A stretch of DNA of 64,000 bases. It comes from Melitaea cinxia (Eukaryota > Arthropoda > Insecta > Lepidoptera > Nymphalidae). The stretch's first letter is position 1. Each line of letters begins with the position of its first letter. The notes under the pieces were generated by a model. The model had not been told where the DNA came from. It did no database searches and worked only from the letters and a program-made list of their open reading frames with translations. Of this stretch, positions 12,001 to 24,100 are shown one piece after another. Location of the stretch: assembly GCF_905220565.1 (NCBI RefSeq), contig NC_059396.1:6173206-6237205 (forward strand), written 5' to 3'. Made by a program: the position numbers and the translations under genes.

Positions 12001-15000
12001 AATATTATTAATGTTGCCTTATAGAAAAGAGCAATGATATTTTGATCTTCAATATGAACAACTTATGAATTCAGTTTATTCTGGATGTTGTTTACAGTTC
12101 GTTACAATTGAAGCAATTATCGCCGGTGTCTTGGATGAGTTTACACAGCTTCGTAAACGTAAGAGGCTTGTCACGTTCGTGACATGTTTTATCCTGTTCC
12201 TCCTCTCGATCATCTGTAACACTGAGGTTTGTTTTTTTTTTTGTTATAATTATAAGTTCAATTTTTGAATGACTCTTTTGATTGTTGTCTTTCAAATTGT
12301 AGTTTTGTTTTTACATAGCAGTCATATATGTTATACATTTAAAAGAAAATTGCACCCAAAATGCTACGACAAAAATCACTACACTTTATAACACCTACTA
12401 ATGCTGACTCGATTTACATTTCATGTTTCACTCGGTTATCATTATAATGTTGATTTCCTTCGGGGTGACTAACATTATTCACGCTATGGGGCGGTACGGC
12501 TTATAGCACTATACCAGTAGAACGTTTGCGTGCATTCACAGACAATTTGTAATCAATTACGTTCTTAAGTCAGATTTTGTTTGTAATTGAAATAACAAAC
12601 AAAAATGTCATCATGCTAAAACGAATGAAAATTTAAGAGTCGTCATGCTCTTGTAACAATTAATTTTATTACAGTTAGCATTACATATATTAAAATTAAA
12701 ATTACAAATGTTCAAGAACAATTAAATGTAATTACCTAAATGAAAGAAAAGTGAATATAGCTGTGAGCACTCGTAAACGAAAAAAAAAACGACTTCAATT
12801 ACGTGGACAACTAATACAGCGTGGGTAGACGAAAAAATAGTCGAGTGAATACGCGTTATTAGAGATAACTCAAAAAGTACTCGTCAGATCTCAATACAAT
12901 TTCAATGACACAATATGAAAAGCGTTAACTTTCGATTAAAAAAAAGAATCGTCAAAATCGGTACACCTAGTAAAAAATGAGATAACAAACATTAAAAAAT
13001 ACATTCAAATTAAGAACCTCCTTTCCTCCTTTTCTTAAAAAAAAACTTTGTTGAGAGAAATTAATTACTACAAAAACATACATAGCTAACAATATAACGA
13101 ATATACTAATCGTGACAAAAGGTAACGTTATTAAGTACAGATAATCATTTTGAAAAGGCTTTCTTATGTATATCCACATAGCATCTATTTACGACTGTTT
13201 CATTGATGTATTTTATACCAAACTATGTATTCAAAAAATTTATGATATTTTCCTTAACCAAGCATAGCAAGTAGTTAAGCTAAGTAGTCAAAGGTGGTTT
13301 TCACATAGGAAACGAATAATATCATCGACGAACTGTCATTTCATCCATGCGATCAATCAGAGCGCGCCAATTCGATTCCATTTCTTCAAATTGAAAACGA
13401 TTTCAAACGATCACTTTTCACTTTTGTATCTAATATATATGTAAATAGAACAAATATATGGAACCATTTCAATATTTGTATTTAATCAAATATAAAAAAT
13501 GTATTCTTATGAAATATATATTAATTATATAAATTGCCCAATACTTCTTGATTCCGATATCCTTATCGTTGAAATGATTTCTAGTTTTTAAAACCAGCGT
13601 TTCTTTTCCTCCTACTAATTTAGCCTTTCTGTAACTTACGAAAAACACTTTATTAGCAACTAGTAAAACAGACCCTTAAAATAATTGCTTAAATAAAAGT
13701 TTTCTTCATAAATAAAACAAAAAAATAATAAAAAATTAAATAGTTATTGTATTCCAATGATTATATAATAATGTTCAAAATTTTTGTTCAAATAATTTTT
13801 TTTCACCTGTATTATTAAAATGCAGGGCGGCTTACACGTTTTAGGTCTCCTCGACGCACATGTAGCGATAGCTTGTGTGCCTGTAGTGTGCGGTCTAGAG
13901 CTAATAGGAGCAGTGTACACGTATGGACCCAAGAGACTAGCCATAGACGTATTGTTTACGACTGGAAGGCCATTAAAACCTATCTGGATTGTTTTATGGA
14001 GATACATAATACCAGTGTTGCTTCTGGTAAGACTACGTAATATAATAATATAAAATTGGTGTGATTTTAACGATTGATGTTATATTATAATATCACAAAA
14101 ATAGAAAAGTATTATAAATTCGAAAAAAATTCTGAGGTAGGACAAAGCAGGATATCACCATCATCATAATCATCATCATTTTAGTCTATCACAGTCCATT
14201 GCTGGACATAGGCCTCCACAAGTTCGTGCCAAAAATAGCGTCAACTCATGTGTTTTGCCCATAGTCACCACACTGGGTTGGTGACCGCCGGGCTGGCTTT
14301 GTCGCACCGAAGACGCTGCTGCCCACTTCGGCCTGTGTATTTTAAAGCCAGCAGTTGGATAGTTATCGGGTTTTTAAATTTCAAGGTAGTTGTGGAACTG
14401 TGTTATCCCTTAGTCGCTTCTTACGACACCCACGGGAAGAGAGGGGGTGGCTATATACTTTGCTGCCATAACCACATAGCATCCTGCTCAAAATCTGCAG
14501 CAGCCCGACTGGGGAAGTACCTCAACCTTACTGCAGATCACAGCTAAATAATAATACTTTCAAGCAGTTTTGTATTCCTGTGACAAATAAGACCAGAGCC
14601 CCTGGGGTGTTAGGGGTAAGGTCGGCAACGCGCTTGCCAAGCTTCTGCTGTTGTAGGCGTTTATAAGCTATGGTAATCGCTTACCATCAGTTGAGCCATA
14701 TGCTTATTTTCCGACCTAATTTTATAAAAAAAAGCTAAATTTTTAATTGAGGTATTCAGACATTACAATATTTTTAAACTAGTGTATGGTTTGTAGATAA
14801 TAACAACATACTCGCTACGAGACGCTGCGGGGCTGGCGGGTTGGAGCGTAGCGATGATCTCCGTAATCTGCGTACCGATACATGGAGCTAGAGTACTCTT
14901 TAAGGCAAAAGGATCCCTCAAACAGGTCTATTAAAGTTGTTAAATAGCATAATTCTATTAATATTTAATCACTGCCATTTAAAATGGTCTATACATGAAG

Positions 15001-15722
15001 ACTAAAGTTCTGTACTACCAAAAGACTGATTTCCCACAAAATTTATCACAATATTATAAATGAAATGGTTGTCTAAGAGTAAAATTGCAAACATTTTTCA
15101 TTCTTTTTCCATTAAATCACCGCATACAGAGCTTTTTCTTAAAATTTATTCTATCGTGTATAAATTGAGGTACTCATCATGCTAAGCGGCAATATGTGTA
15201 CGAGTACATGTATGCGTCTATACAAGTATGTGTAAGTAATCAAGTTTTATGTCTGTGATAGTGACATGGCAGTCGTCGTCCCGGTAACACGTGTTCTTAT
15301 CGCTTTCTTGTGTGATGACAGTCAATAAACTACTACACAAATATTTTGTATTTTGAATTAGGAAAACAAAAAAATTAATACAATTAACATGCCTCTTTAT
15401 GTATAAAAATACACTTGACTATACCTCATGACACGCACACACAGTTTCGGTATTCGTAAAAGCTTGACGCTTACATAGCACTGTTTGCTAATATAAAATT
15501 AAAAGCCTATTATATAAGGTATTTAAATATGTCTTCTATATAATGAGGAAAAATGGAAAAGTTCATCTTCAACTAGAATATTTTATAATTTTTCAGAGAT
15601 TAGTCGAAAGCTGTAAGCCGAGTAGTGATTGGGGACCGAACGAGCCTGAGATAAGAGAGCGATGGATAAACTTTCAAAATCAAAACTCCCTTCCTACAAA
15701 TTCAATAGAACTTAAAAAATAA
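9083..15722 (+). CDS. SLC6-family Na+/Cl- symporter, glycine-transporter-like (12 exons, 556 aa)
   Basis: Exons 9083-9206, 9408-9539, 10312-10466, 10542-10606, 10785-10917, 11013-11147, 11401-11504, 11578-11815, 12098-12226, 13826-14026, 14797-14925 and 15597-15722 are all in phase and end in TAA. An in-frame TGA at 9074 supports the ATG at 9083, although an upstream exon spliced in between is not excluded. TM1 carries GYAVGIGNLWRFPYLC, the SLC6 signature with its unwound centre. CGNYWN and a GNYTF site form the expected glycosylated loop after TM3. FYSLGPGWGGLVSMASFN is TM6, and LGVDTMFVTIEA is TM8 near the second Na+ site. GQFASAGC and RFHYDN resemble glycine transporters, but TM6 has GPG where vertebrate GlyT has other residues, so the substrate is uncertain. 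It is a plasma-membrane importer by family. The N-terminal tail is short for SLC6. Confidence 0.9.
9590..9830 (+). repeat. Interspersed repeat family B
   Basis: It shares 'CTCACCTGATGGTAAGC', 'AGACCTCCTACACCACCAGA' and 'GCATTGCAAGCGCG' with 54583-54830 (same strand) and 14478-14722 (inverted). It is a common lepidopteran interspersed repeat, class not assigned. It lies in intron 2 of the SLC6 gene. Confidence 0.75.
12757..13047 (-). mobile_element. AACCGACTTC-ended repeat, diverged copy
   Basis: The order is inverted relative to 22478: 'CTCGTAAACGAAAAAAAA' and 'ACGACTTCAATTACG' come first, then 'GACGAAAAAATAGTCGAG', 'AATCGTCAAAATCGGTACAC', and finally 'AAGAACCTCCTTTCCTCC'. One end is degraded. 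It lies in intron 9 of the SLC6 gene. Confidence 0.6.
14155..14477 (-). repeat. Interspersed repeat family A, long copy
   Basis: It starts with (TCATCA)n, then 'GGACATAGGCCTCCACAAGT', 'CACCGAAGACGCTGCTGCCC', and 'CACGGGAAGAGAGGGGGTGG' near the far end. The microsatellite side is probably the element's 3' end, hence the strand given. It abuts repeat B directly, in SLC6 intron 10. Confidence 0.65.
14478..14722 (-). repeat. Interspersed repeat family B, inverted copy
   Basis: The reverse complement reads 'CTGATGGTAAGCGATTACC', 'CTTATAAACGCCTAC' and 'GTTGCCGACCTTACC', matching 9590-9830. Confidence 0.7.
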
Positions 15723-15726
15723 CAAA

Positions 15727-15732
15727 AATAAA
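15727..15732 (+). promoter_or_regulatory. Poly(A) signal AATAAA of the SLC6 gene
   Basis: An AATAAA starts five bases after the TAA stop, followed by further A/T-rich sequence. It is the only canonical signal close to the stop. Confidence 0.6.
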
Positions 15733-16023
15733 GAAATAATATATTATAACATGTATTTTTTTTTTTTTCATTTAAATACATTCGAATGAAAGTGTGCTTA
15801 GTTGTTGTTAAAATTCGTATGTTGTACACAATAATTATTATACTTGAATATAATAAGAAAATAGTAATTAAATCTTGCTAGAGTCTGAAAATATTCATTT
15901 GCGTTTTATTTTCAGAATATTATCAAAATGATATTTAATCCCATTACTTAACTTAAAGTATTTTAATGAAGTATTTAATTTTTTTTATTATAAATACAAA
16001 TTTGTTTAATTTTACAATAATAT

Positions 16024-16130
16024 ATATCCGTCAACCCGCATTGGAGCAGCGTGGTGAATTAAGGCTCTGATACTTTTCCTACATGGGGGAAAGAGGCCTA
16101 TGCCCAGTAGTGGGATATACCGGCTAAAGC
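16024..16130 (+). mobile_element. Lepidopteran SINE 3' tail
   Basis: It matches the 6710 copy: 'TCAACCCGCATTGGAGCAG', 'GAAAGAGGCCTATGCCCAG', 'TAGTGGGATATACCGGC'. It lies between the SLC6 gene and gene 3. Confidence 0.75.
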
Positions 16131-16492
16131 GATACATATTCACTATGCACAACTCAAGATGTAATTATTTACTTTTTCTTTAAGATCATTTTAAAAGTCA
16201 TAGAGAAGTCTGTTACAAAGTTTCCTTTAAAGCTTTTTTTTGGCTGGAAATAAATATTCGGATATGTTTACCTTTTTATAGTTACACATACCTTTATATA
16301 CGTACCAACAAACGACTTTTTCTTTTTTTATATTTAAATTGAAAAAATAGTCCACGAAATAGCAATTATTATATTATCCTCTACATATTCATGATGTAAC
16401 AGCATAAATTATCAACAAAAATCATTTTAAGAACTTAGCGCATATGAAGTGTGCTTTAACGCGCATTACTTGAAAATCGTTTTATATAAAAA

Positions 16493-16715
16493 CTAGCTGT
16501 GCCCGCGGCTTCGCCCGCGTTGAAATTAGTATGTCTCAAAGTTTTCTTGGCAAACTTCCAGTGAAACCCTCATCAAAATCGGCTTAGCCGTTCCGTAAAC
16601 CTTCCTCTTGCCAATGGTGGAGCCCTCTCTCCGATGGTGAAACCGCATGAGAATCCGTTCGGTAGATTTTGAGCGAATCGATCACATACACTTTTGGGGA
16701 CTTGGATTTATAATA
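16493..16715 (-). mobile_element. Helitron-type element, - strand
   Basis: The + strand begins CTAGCTGTGCCCGCGGCTTC. Read on the - strand this is a GC hairpin followed by GGCACAGCTAG and T, the classic Helitron 3' terminus. The far side is 'ACTTGGATTTATAATACAC', which appears to be its 5' end, directly abutting the next element. Confidence 0.55.
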
Positions 16716-16719
16716 CACT

Positions 16720-17710
16720 AACTGTTGCCCGCGACTACGGCCGCGTGGTTATGCAGATATGCATTACTATTAAGATGTTTAACGCAAATTATTTTTTTAT
16801 TTCAGTCAATCGTTCAAGTTGAAATCAATCAGTTAGAAATGCTTATCAAACTGAGTAAATTTTTAAAAGGCACAACTTAGTATAATTTAATAGTTATTTT
16901 TAGAAAACCTCTGTATACACCACATTTTTAGTTTTATTTTCAGGCTGTATATGTTTCATGCAAATATCATCAACCCCAATTAAATCCCCTTAGCAGTGGA
17001 ATATCGTAAAATCCGTTCTTAGCGGACATCTGCTAACTATAATCTACCTCCCTGCCAAATTTTATCTTTGTTCAACCTGGGTGGATAGACCATCCAGTGG
17101 TTTTTGAGTTCTCGTGATAAGTGAGTTAGTGATATTTCTCTTTTATATATATCGATTACGATGCATTATTTGGATGCCTCCTCACCATCTATAGATCATA
17201 TATTTTAAATTTCAAGAGTCTTACTTCAAAAACATAAGACTTTCATACAAACTTCCGACCCCCGTTTTACCCCCTTAGGGGTCGATTTTCATAAAATCCA
17301 TTCTTCACAAATGATTACGCTCTATAAGAAGCCTACCTGACATATTCCAAGCTTGTAGGTGTAATAGTTTCGGAGATGTCGTGATGAGTGAGTCAACCTA
17401 CTATCCCCCGTTTTAACCCCAAAAGGGAGTTGATTTCTAAAGATACATTATTTGGACACCTTCTCACCATCTGAAGAGCGTACATTTTAAATTTCAAGTC
17501 TCTTACTTCAAAAACATAGGACTTTCATACAAACTTGCAACCCCCGTTTCACCCCCTTAGGGGTCGAGTTTCGTAAAATCCGTTCTTAGCGGATGTTTAC
17601 GTCTTATAAGGAGCCTACCTGCCAAATTTCAAGTTTGTAGGTGTTATAGTTTCGGAGATTTCGTGATGAGTGAGTGACCTTTCGCTTTTATATATATTAT
17701 AGATTATAGA
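16720..17710 (-). mobile_element. Larger Helitron-type element with internal tandem duplication
   Basis: The 5' end on the - strand is TCTATAATCTATAATATATA with A before it. The 3' end at 16720 has a hairpin (CGCGGCCGTAGTCGCGGGC), but the terminal CTAG has decayed to TTAG. A block of about 285 bp is repeated in tandem: 'CCCCCTTAGGGGTCGA' at about 17272 and 17560, and 'AGTTTCGGAGAT' with 'CGTGATGAGTGAGT' at about 17370 and 17655. A third, diverged partial module lies near 17040-17115. No Rep/helicase reading frame is seen. Confidence 0.5.
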
Positions 17711-18166
17711 TAAATAACAAAACAATAACTTCAGTCATAAAAAAATGTGGTCACTAAACATTATGTCGATAAATTACTTAGAAAGAAATATAAGTTACAC
17801 TATTATGAAACTGAAAATAAAAAATGCAACAAATGGACGAATAATAATTACAAAAAGGTGTTTTTATTTTAAATAGATCGATATAAGTTTGATTAGGAAC
17901 TAACTTACTACTTAAGTGTCAACTCTTTGTATTAATATTTTAATTAAATTTTTAGCACTGGCTGTTTCGTATGCATTAGACGTTAATTTAAAAGATAAAA
18001 ATGTCTATTTCAAAATTTCATTGATGAATATTTGAAATAAATTTATCATAAGCATGTGGTACAAAATTTTCGTGTAAATAGTTTCGGTTCGCTTCTAAGC
18101 AAATTTACATTATGTAAAACAACTTACCTTTTGAAATTCAAAATTTTTCGTTAAATTTAATTAAAA

Positions 18167-21100
18167 ATGGGTGAAATGAAAAAATCGGAACACCCGCAGG
18201 GTGAAGATAAAGATAAAAGAGTGAAAATACAGGTAATTAACCGTCTTAAAGTATTTTATTTCATCACTATTATTTTTTATTAACAGGTTTAACAGGCAGT
18301 CAGTTTTTACTAGCAAGTTTTACAATTATATACTAGCTGACCCCGCAAACGTTGTTTTGTCATAATGTTATTAAGAGGAAAGGGTACCGGGTCTTTCTCC
18401 ATACAAACGTAGTCGACTGTTTTCTCCCTGGATAATGACACTAGATCAAATATTTTTGTGACATAGAACTCTTTGCTGCCATGACCATGCCCCTATGTTT
18501 TGATTTTTTTCATATTCTTATTATCATAGTAATTAGGAGACTTCAAAAACTCGAAATATTGCATAATTTTTTGTACATTTTCAGACACTCATTAAAAAAA
18601 TTATATGCATATTTTCAAAAAAATGAAAACATAGGGGCATAGCCAAAGTCTTCTTTTATTTTCTAAAAAAAATTTTTTAAAAAAATTGCCATGTTTTGAG
18701 GAGAAAACAGTCGACTACGAAACACTGTTTTGGTCAAAAATTATATACCTAAAACGGTCTGAGCTGCAGTTGTCCTTTTCTTGCTTTTTGGGGGATAGGT
18801 CTGGGGGAGGGAAGGGTCAAAGCAATACGTACGAGGGCGGGGTGAAAAGTTTCCGGCCTGATAAAGAAAAACAACTTTTTTCATTTTTTTTTTCGCTTTA
18901 TATTTCAACATCATCTTCATCAAGATTAATAAATTTTTCATAACAGTGCTCTAATGCAGTGATACCACTTTTATAGTCTGATTCATCAAGTCCCTCAAAA
19001 TACTCATTTGTAGCATCGATGACTTCCTCGTTGTTCTCAAATTTTTTACCTCCAAGCCACTTTATAAGGTTAGGAAACAGATGCTAGTCGCTGGGGGCTA
19101 AATCTGGCGAATATGGTGGTTGGGAGAACAATACGAACTTCAATTCGTTGATTTTAGCCATCGCAATGATCGACGAATGGGCAGGTGCGTCGTCATGGTG
19201 AAACAAGATTTTTTTTTTGCCAAGTTTGGTCGTTTATTTTTCACTGCGTTCTTCAAAAGTTGCAATAACTGTGCGTAGTATTGACCATTGATGGTTTTCC
19301 CTTCTCTAGATAATCAATGAAGGAAATTCCTCTTGTATCCCAAAAAACGTTTGCCATAACCTTATTCGCCGATAAAATTGTCTTTGCCTTCTTTGAGGTT
19401 GGTTCACATGGTCCAGTCTATTGTTTTAACTGTTGTTTGTTTTCAGAAGTGTAGCGGTGAATCCAAGTTAGCAATTGACGCAAAAATTTGCTGGAGTTGC
19501 GCTTGTACAGCGCCAAATTTTTGATTGAAACAGTTTCTTGGGTCAACTTTTGATCGACCGTTAGCAACCGCGGCAGCCACCTAGCAAAGACCTTCTCCAT
19601 GCTCAAATGTTCATGTAAAATATTGCGTACACGTTCAATTGATATCCTAGCAGCATCAGCTATCTCACTTACTTTTAATATGCGGCCATCCATCACCATT
19701 TTATTAATTTTTTCAATCATTTCGAGAGTCGTGACTTCAAAGGGGCGTCTTGAACGTGGTTCGTCAGAAGTACTCGTTTGACCTCTCTTAAATTTAGAAA
19801 CCTACTGTTTCACCGTTAAATATGACGGCGAAGAGTCTTTCAGTGTGGAATCCAGCTCTTTTTTAATTTGAAACGGTGTTAGGCCTTTTAAATAGAAGTA
19901 TTTCATGACCGCACGCTTCTCTGATTTTACCATTTTCACGTAAGCAATCTAGGTATCTTGTCCAATCATCTCTCAAATGTATACTAACAGAGCCATCGAC
20001 CCGAAAATTTATATACACGCTAGTGAGATATAGTACTATAGAATACAAACCAAAAATTAGACCTGCTATCGTGATCTCTAGGTCAGGCCGGAAACTTTTC
20101 ACCCCGCCCAGGTATATACGCCAGCGAAGTGATGCCTCATAGTCGACAATTATATCGATACACTAGTGATGTTATTTTTTGTCGATATTTTCTAAAATTC
20201 GTATTAACAAAATTAAATAATTTCTCTTTTCATAACTACAATAAAACCGTATTTGTATATGCGGTTTTTATTGTAACACTGTGCAAACCTGGGCTAACGA
20301 AGGGTTTCGCTAACAAATAACAATGATAATTATGGTAAATAACCGTGTTGTTTGTTTTTGGTATCAAATTAGAGGGCTCAATACAAGGATTTCAAAAAAG
20401 TATATTATGATTATTATTACCGAAATACTAATAAAAAATAGAATAAGAAAGTTTAAAAAATTAGGACTCTGCTCTTTCCCATGCCTATGCCAAGCAAGCT
20501 GCGAGCCGCGCTTCTTCCTCGCCTGCTAGGCGAAAAACAACTTCGGGGTTTACTCTTTCCAATATATTTTTTTATCAATTTCGGAATACTCTGTAAAAAG
20601 CTATGCATGGTCAAACATAAATAAATATAGGTACGTAGCGACTTTAGAATCTCCTCTGTTTTTTTTCATCGGTAAAAAATTGCTTAGCTGTTATCTTGAC
20701 ATTACTGAGGAGCAGATTATTAAATTTGGTCGAATCTATGTACCTATGCGATTCGTATTTGGACTTCGCAAATAGAATCATATTTCTGAATTGCGTAAAA
20801 AAACTCAAGTGGCCCCACTAGCGTAGCATTCCTTGGAACCCCGGGAACCTTGGGGCCCTGTATCAAAATTAGTGGGGGGACAGGCAAATGATGGGTAAAG
20901 ATTTCTCACAAAAAATGCTTGCATTGAATTAAAATAAATATTTATTGATTATAAGTTATAACTTCCTCCTAGAATAGACAATAGTGAGTGTAGTCTGCTG
21001 TAGCTGTTCCTGTTCCATCGAAATCCTTAGGTAATTTTTTATCAGTTTTAGTTTTGAAAAACATCAAGTTAATACCTCCGGAAAATTGGATGCAAGGCTA

Positions 21101-24100
21101 TTGAATTTTATCAGTAATAATTCCATGAGTTCTTTAATGGAATGAATGTTTTGAATTTCGGATTTTAAGCTAATTTAAAGAGCTTGTAGTTCCAAGCTGG
21201 GGAGTTATTAGCCTTGACCTGCAGCAATAGATGCGGGGGATCGTTCGCTTCAGCCTGTGAGGCCAATACTATTAGTGAATTCCTATGAATCTTCCGCATC
21301 TATATGGGGGATTCACAGGCGCATAACCTGAAGAAGAGATTCAACGCTGCCTCCAGGTCTTACAGGTAGTAAATCGCTAGGGAAAAGTTCAAACACAGCA
21401 GAATTGGCGAGAGACTATTGGGCTTTCCAAATGGAACCCATGCCTTTTGTTTCTGACAAAAGCTGTCGAAGGTAACTTTTTTTAGTCTACACTTCCATCA
21501 TTGCGCGACCCTGAAGGCTCTCTGGCATATTATGCGAAAAAGTAAGCGAAATTCTTTGCACTCTTTTTGCGTCGAATTCAACTCTTGACGATGAGGGAAA
21601 AGCACTACCGAGCATTCCACGGTGCGAACACGCGATGCGTAATGTGCACTATGAGCAGTGTCGTTTGTCGTGTTCTGCATTCTTTCGATGTCAAGAAGTC
21701 TAGTGGTGATAATTGTATCCACCAGTGGTTTGCAACCAATGTGCGAGCTTCGTGCGCAATGTTTCCGCGTACATTCAAAGTGTGGAATGACCTTGCTAAA
21801 ATTTGGGGGTTTTAAAGCGTCTAGTGTCTACATCTTTTCTCTAAAGGCCATGGGCGACGGTAGCCGTTATAAATCAGATGGCTTCGTCTGCTTGTGGGCC
21901 CCATTCTTATATAAAAAAGATTAATTCATTGTTCATAATGATTAACTGAATCCCGAAATAAACGATACAGAATGTTATCAACAATTGGGCGCACGCTTGA
22001 CTTGGATAAAAGGGGACTGCTTTTCAGACTTCAGTCATTTCTGAAGTTAAAACTCTATAGGTATGTATGACAGTTTTTTATTCTTTTTTCCAGGAAGCAC
22101 AAGATTAAGTGACATTGTGGATAAAATTTTACTAATTTTTGCTTACACACCTTAGGGGCCCTGTAAATAGGGGGCCCCGTATCATTGATACGGCTGATAC
22201 GGCAGTAGTTACGCCCTGAGTGGCACCCAATTCCCTACTTCGGGAATACGTATATTCTCAACTTACTTTACTCTATTCTTTTTAATCCTGTTGTACCTGC
22301 TTATCTAAAACGACGATTTAAATTTCTTAGTGATTCCAATGAACGCAGTTTTCGTTCTGAGGAAAGCTTACTTCTCGAATTTCCCTCTCACTCCTCTTTC
22401 GTTTATACTAAATCTTTCACTGTTCAAGCTTGTCGACTTAGGAATTCTATAGACGTGTAAAATCGGTTTCTATTTTTAACCGACTTCCAAAAAAGGAGGA
22501 AGCTCTCAATTTAACTGTATTTTTTATGTATGTTACTTCAGAACTTTTGACTGAGTGGACCGATTTCTACAATTTTTTTTTAATCAAAAGGTGGTGTGTG
22601 TCATTTGGTCTCACTTGAGTTTATTTGAGATCTAACAAAAACTTTTCGAGTAATATAAATAATACGTTTTTACTTGACTATTTTCGTCGACCTACGTTGT
22701 ATTATACCGCATAACTTTTTATTAGGTGTACCGATTTTGATGATTTTTAATTTAATCGAAAGCTGATGTTTATCGTGTAGTCATATTTAAATTTCATCGA
22801 GATCTGAGAACAAATTTTTGAGTAATCTTTAATAACGCGTATTTACTTGACTATATTTTCGTCCTTACCTTTACCTACCTCCGATACCTTTGTTGTATTA
22901 CATGTCGATGTAATTGAAGTCGGCTTTTTTTCCTTTGCGTACAAGTAGAACTCGGTCCACCCACTCAAAAGTTCTGAAGTAACATATATACAAAAAAAAA
23001 AGAAAAATACAGTCGAATTAAGAACCTCCTCCTTTTTTGGAAGTCGGTTAAAAATCAATCTGGTACGTATTATTATTTTCTGTTGGTGTTCAATAAAGTG
23101 TATTGTTATGTTATGTCATGTTAATCAACCACTCTTTAAAAAAATTCAATCGATTATGTAATTTGCCTAACTAAAAAAACATAAATAAAATAATAATTGA
23201 AAAAGTCGCCTTCATGATTTTTGTAAGTGTACAGTACATAATGTTTGAAATTGGTGTGATTTATTTAGCTATCTTTGTATAATTATTGAATTTTTATCTT
23301 GTTCCAGCTTTTTCAATTGACTTTCTAATAGTTGTTCTTCACGCAGGCGGCTTTTCTTGTTTTTTTTTTAATTATAATATTATTTTTAACCATTGTTATA
23401 TCGCCGCAATTATATGTTAATTAATATATATAACCTATACCTATGTATTAATAACTGCGACAAACATGAGACATTACAAATTATGTAGGTACTAAGGCAA
23501 ACATTTTGTACTGTGTATGTACTACATTACATATATATACTATACTTACACTTATACTATGTACTACATGTATACACTATAATTATGTATGTATTTCATT
23601 ACCCATTCTTACACACACCTCAACCATGTAATTACATACCTAATTCATAAATAAAGTACCTAAGTATTTCGATAATTACCCACAAAAATATAGACATGTA
23701 TCAAGTCACAAAGAATATCCAAGTCAAAATAATAAAACATAATAATAAGTAGTTTACGAAATTCAATAATAGTAAGCCGAGTCACAGCAATACGATGCAG
23801 AACAAATTCAATAAAACAAGCCAAATTCAGAAAAATAGCACTATGCGCTATATGTACTCGTAGTCAATCACAAACGAAAGATGCGAATACTAAAATATCG
23901 TCAACAATTAATAGCTGAATAGCCGGCGCACGCACACTAACAACACGACAGTCACACATAGAAAAAACGGGGCGGAGATGGCGCGGGGCGCGGTAGCGGC
24001 ATGCAGCGCGACAGAAACATTTTATTCAAATACCTATTTTTGAAAAGTCTCTTCGGTACCCTTTCCTCTTAACGCCCTTAATCCTTCCCCCCTCATATCC

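Larger units (their letters stand above)
18371..24072. mobile_element. TTAA-bounded segment with short terminal inverted repeats
   Basis: The left boundary is TTAAGAGGAAAGGGTACCG (18371-18389). The right boundary is its exact inverse, CGGTACCCTTTCCTCTTAA (24054-24072). Outside both TTAAs lie the two halves of one Helitron, so this looks like an insertion with a TTAA target duplication. piggyBac-type elements duplicate TTAA, but their ends usually begin CCC, and no piggyBac transposase was seen. The interior holds a foldback, a mariner, a LINE fragment, a hAT and an AACCGACTTC repeat. Confidence 0.5.

Noticed and set aside
21498..21924. Overlapping 74-88 codon frames on both strands
   Set aside because: They fall inside the hAT element bounded by the 8 bp duplication and contain no recognisable host domain.
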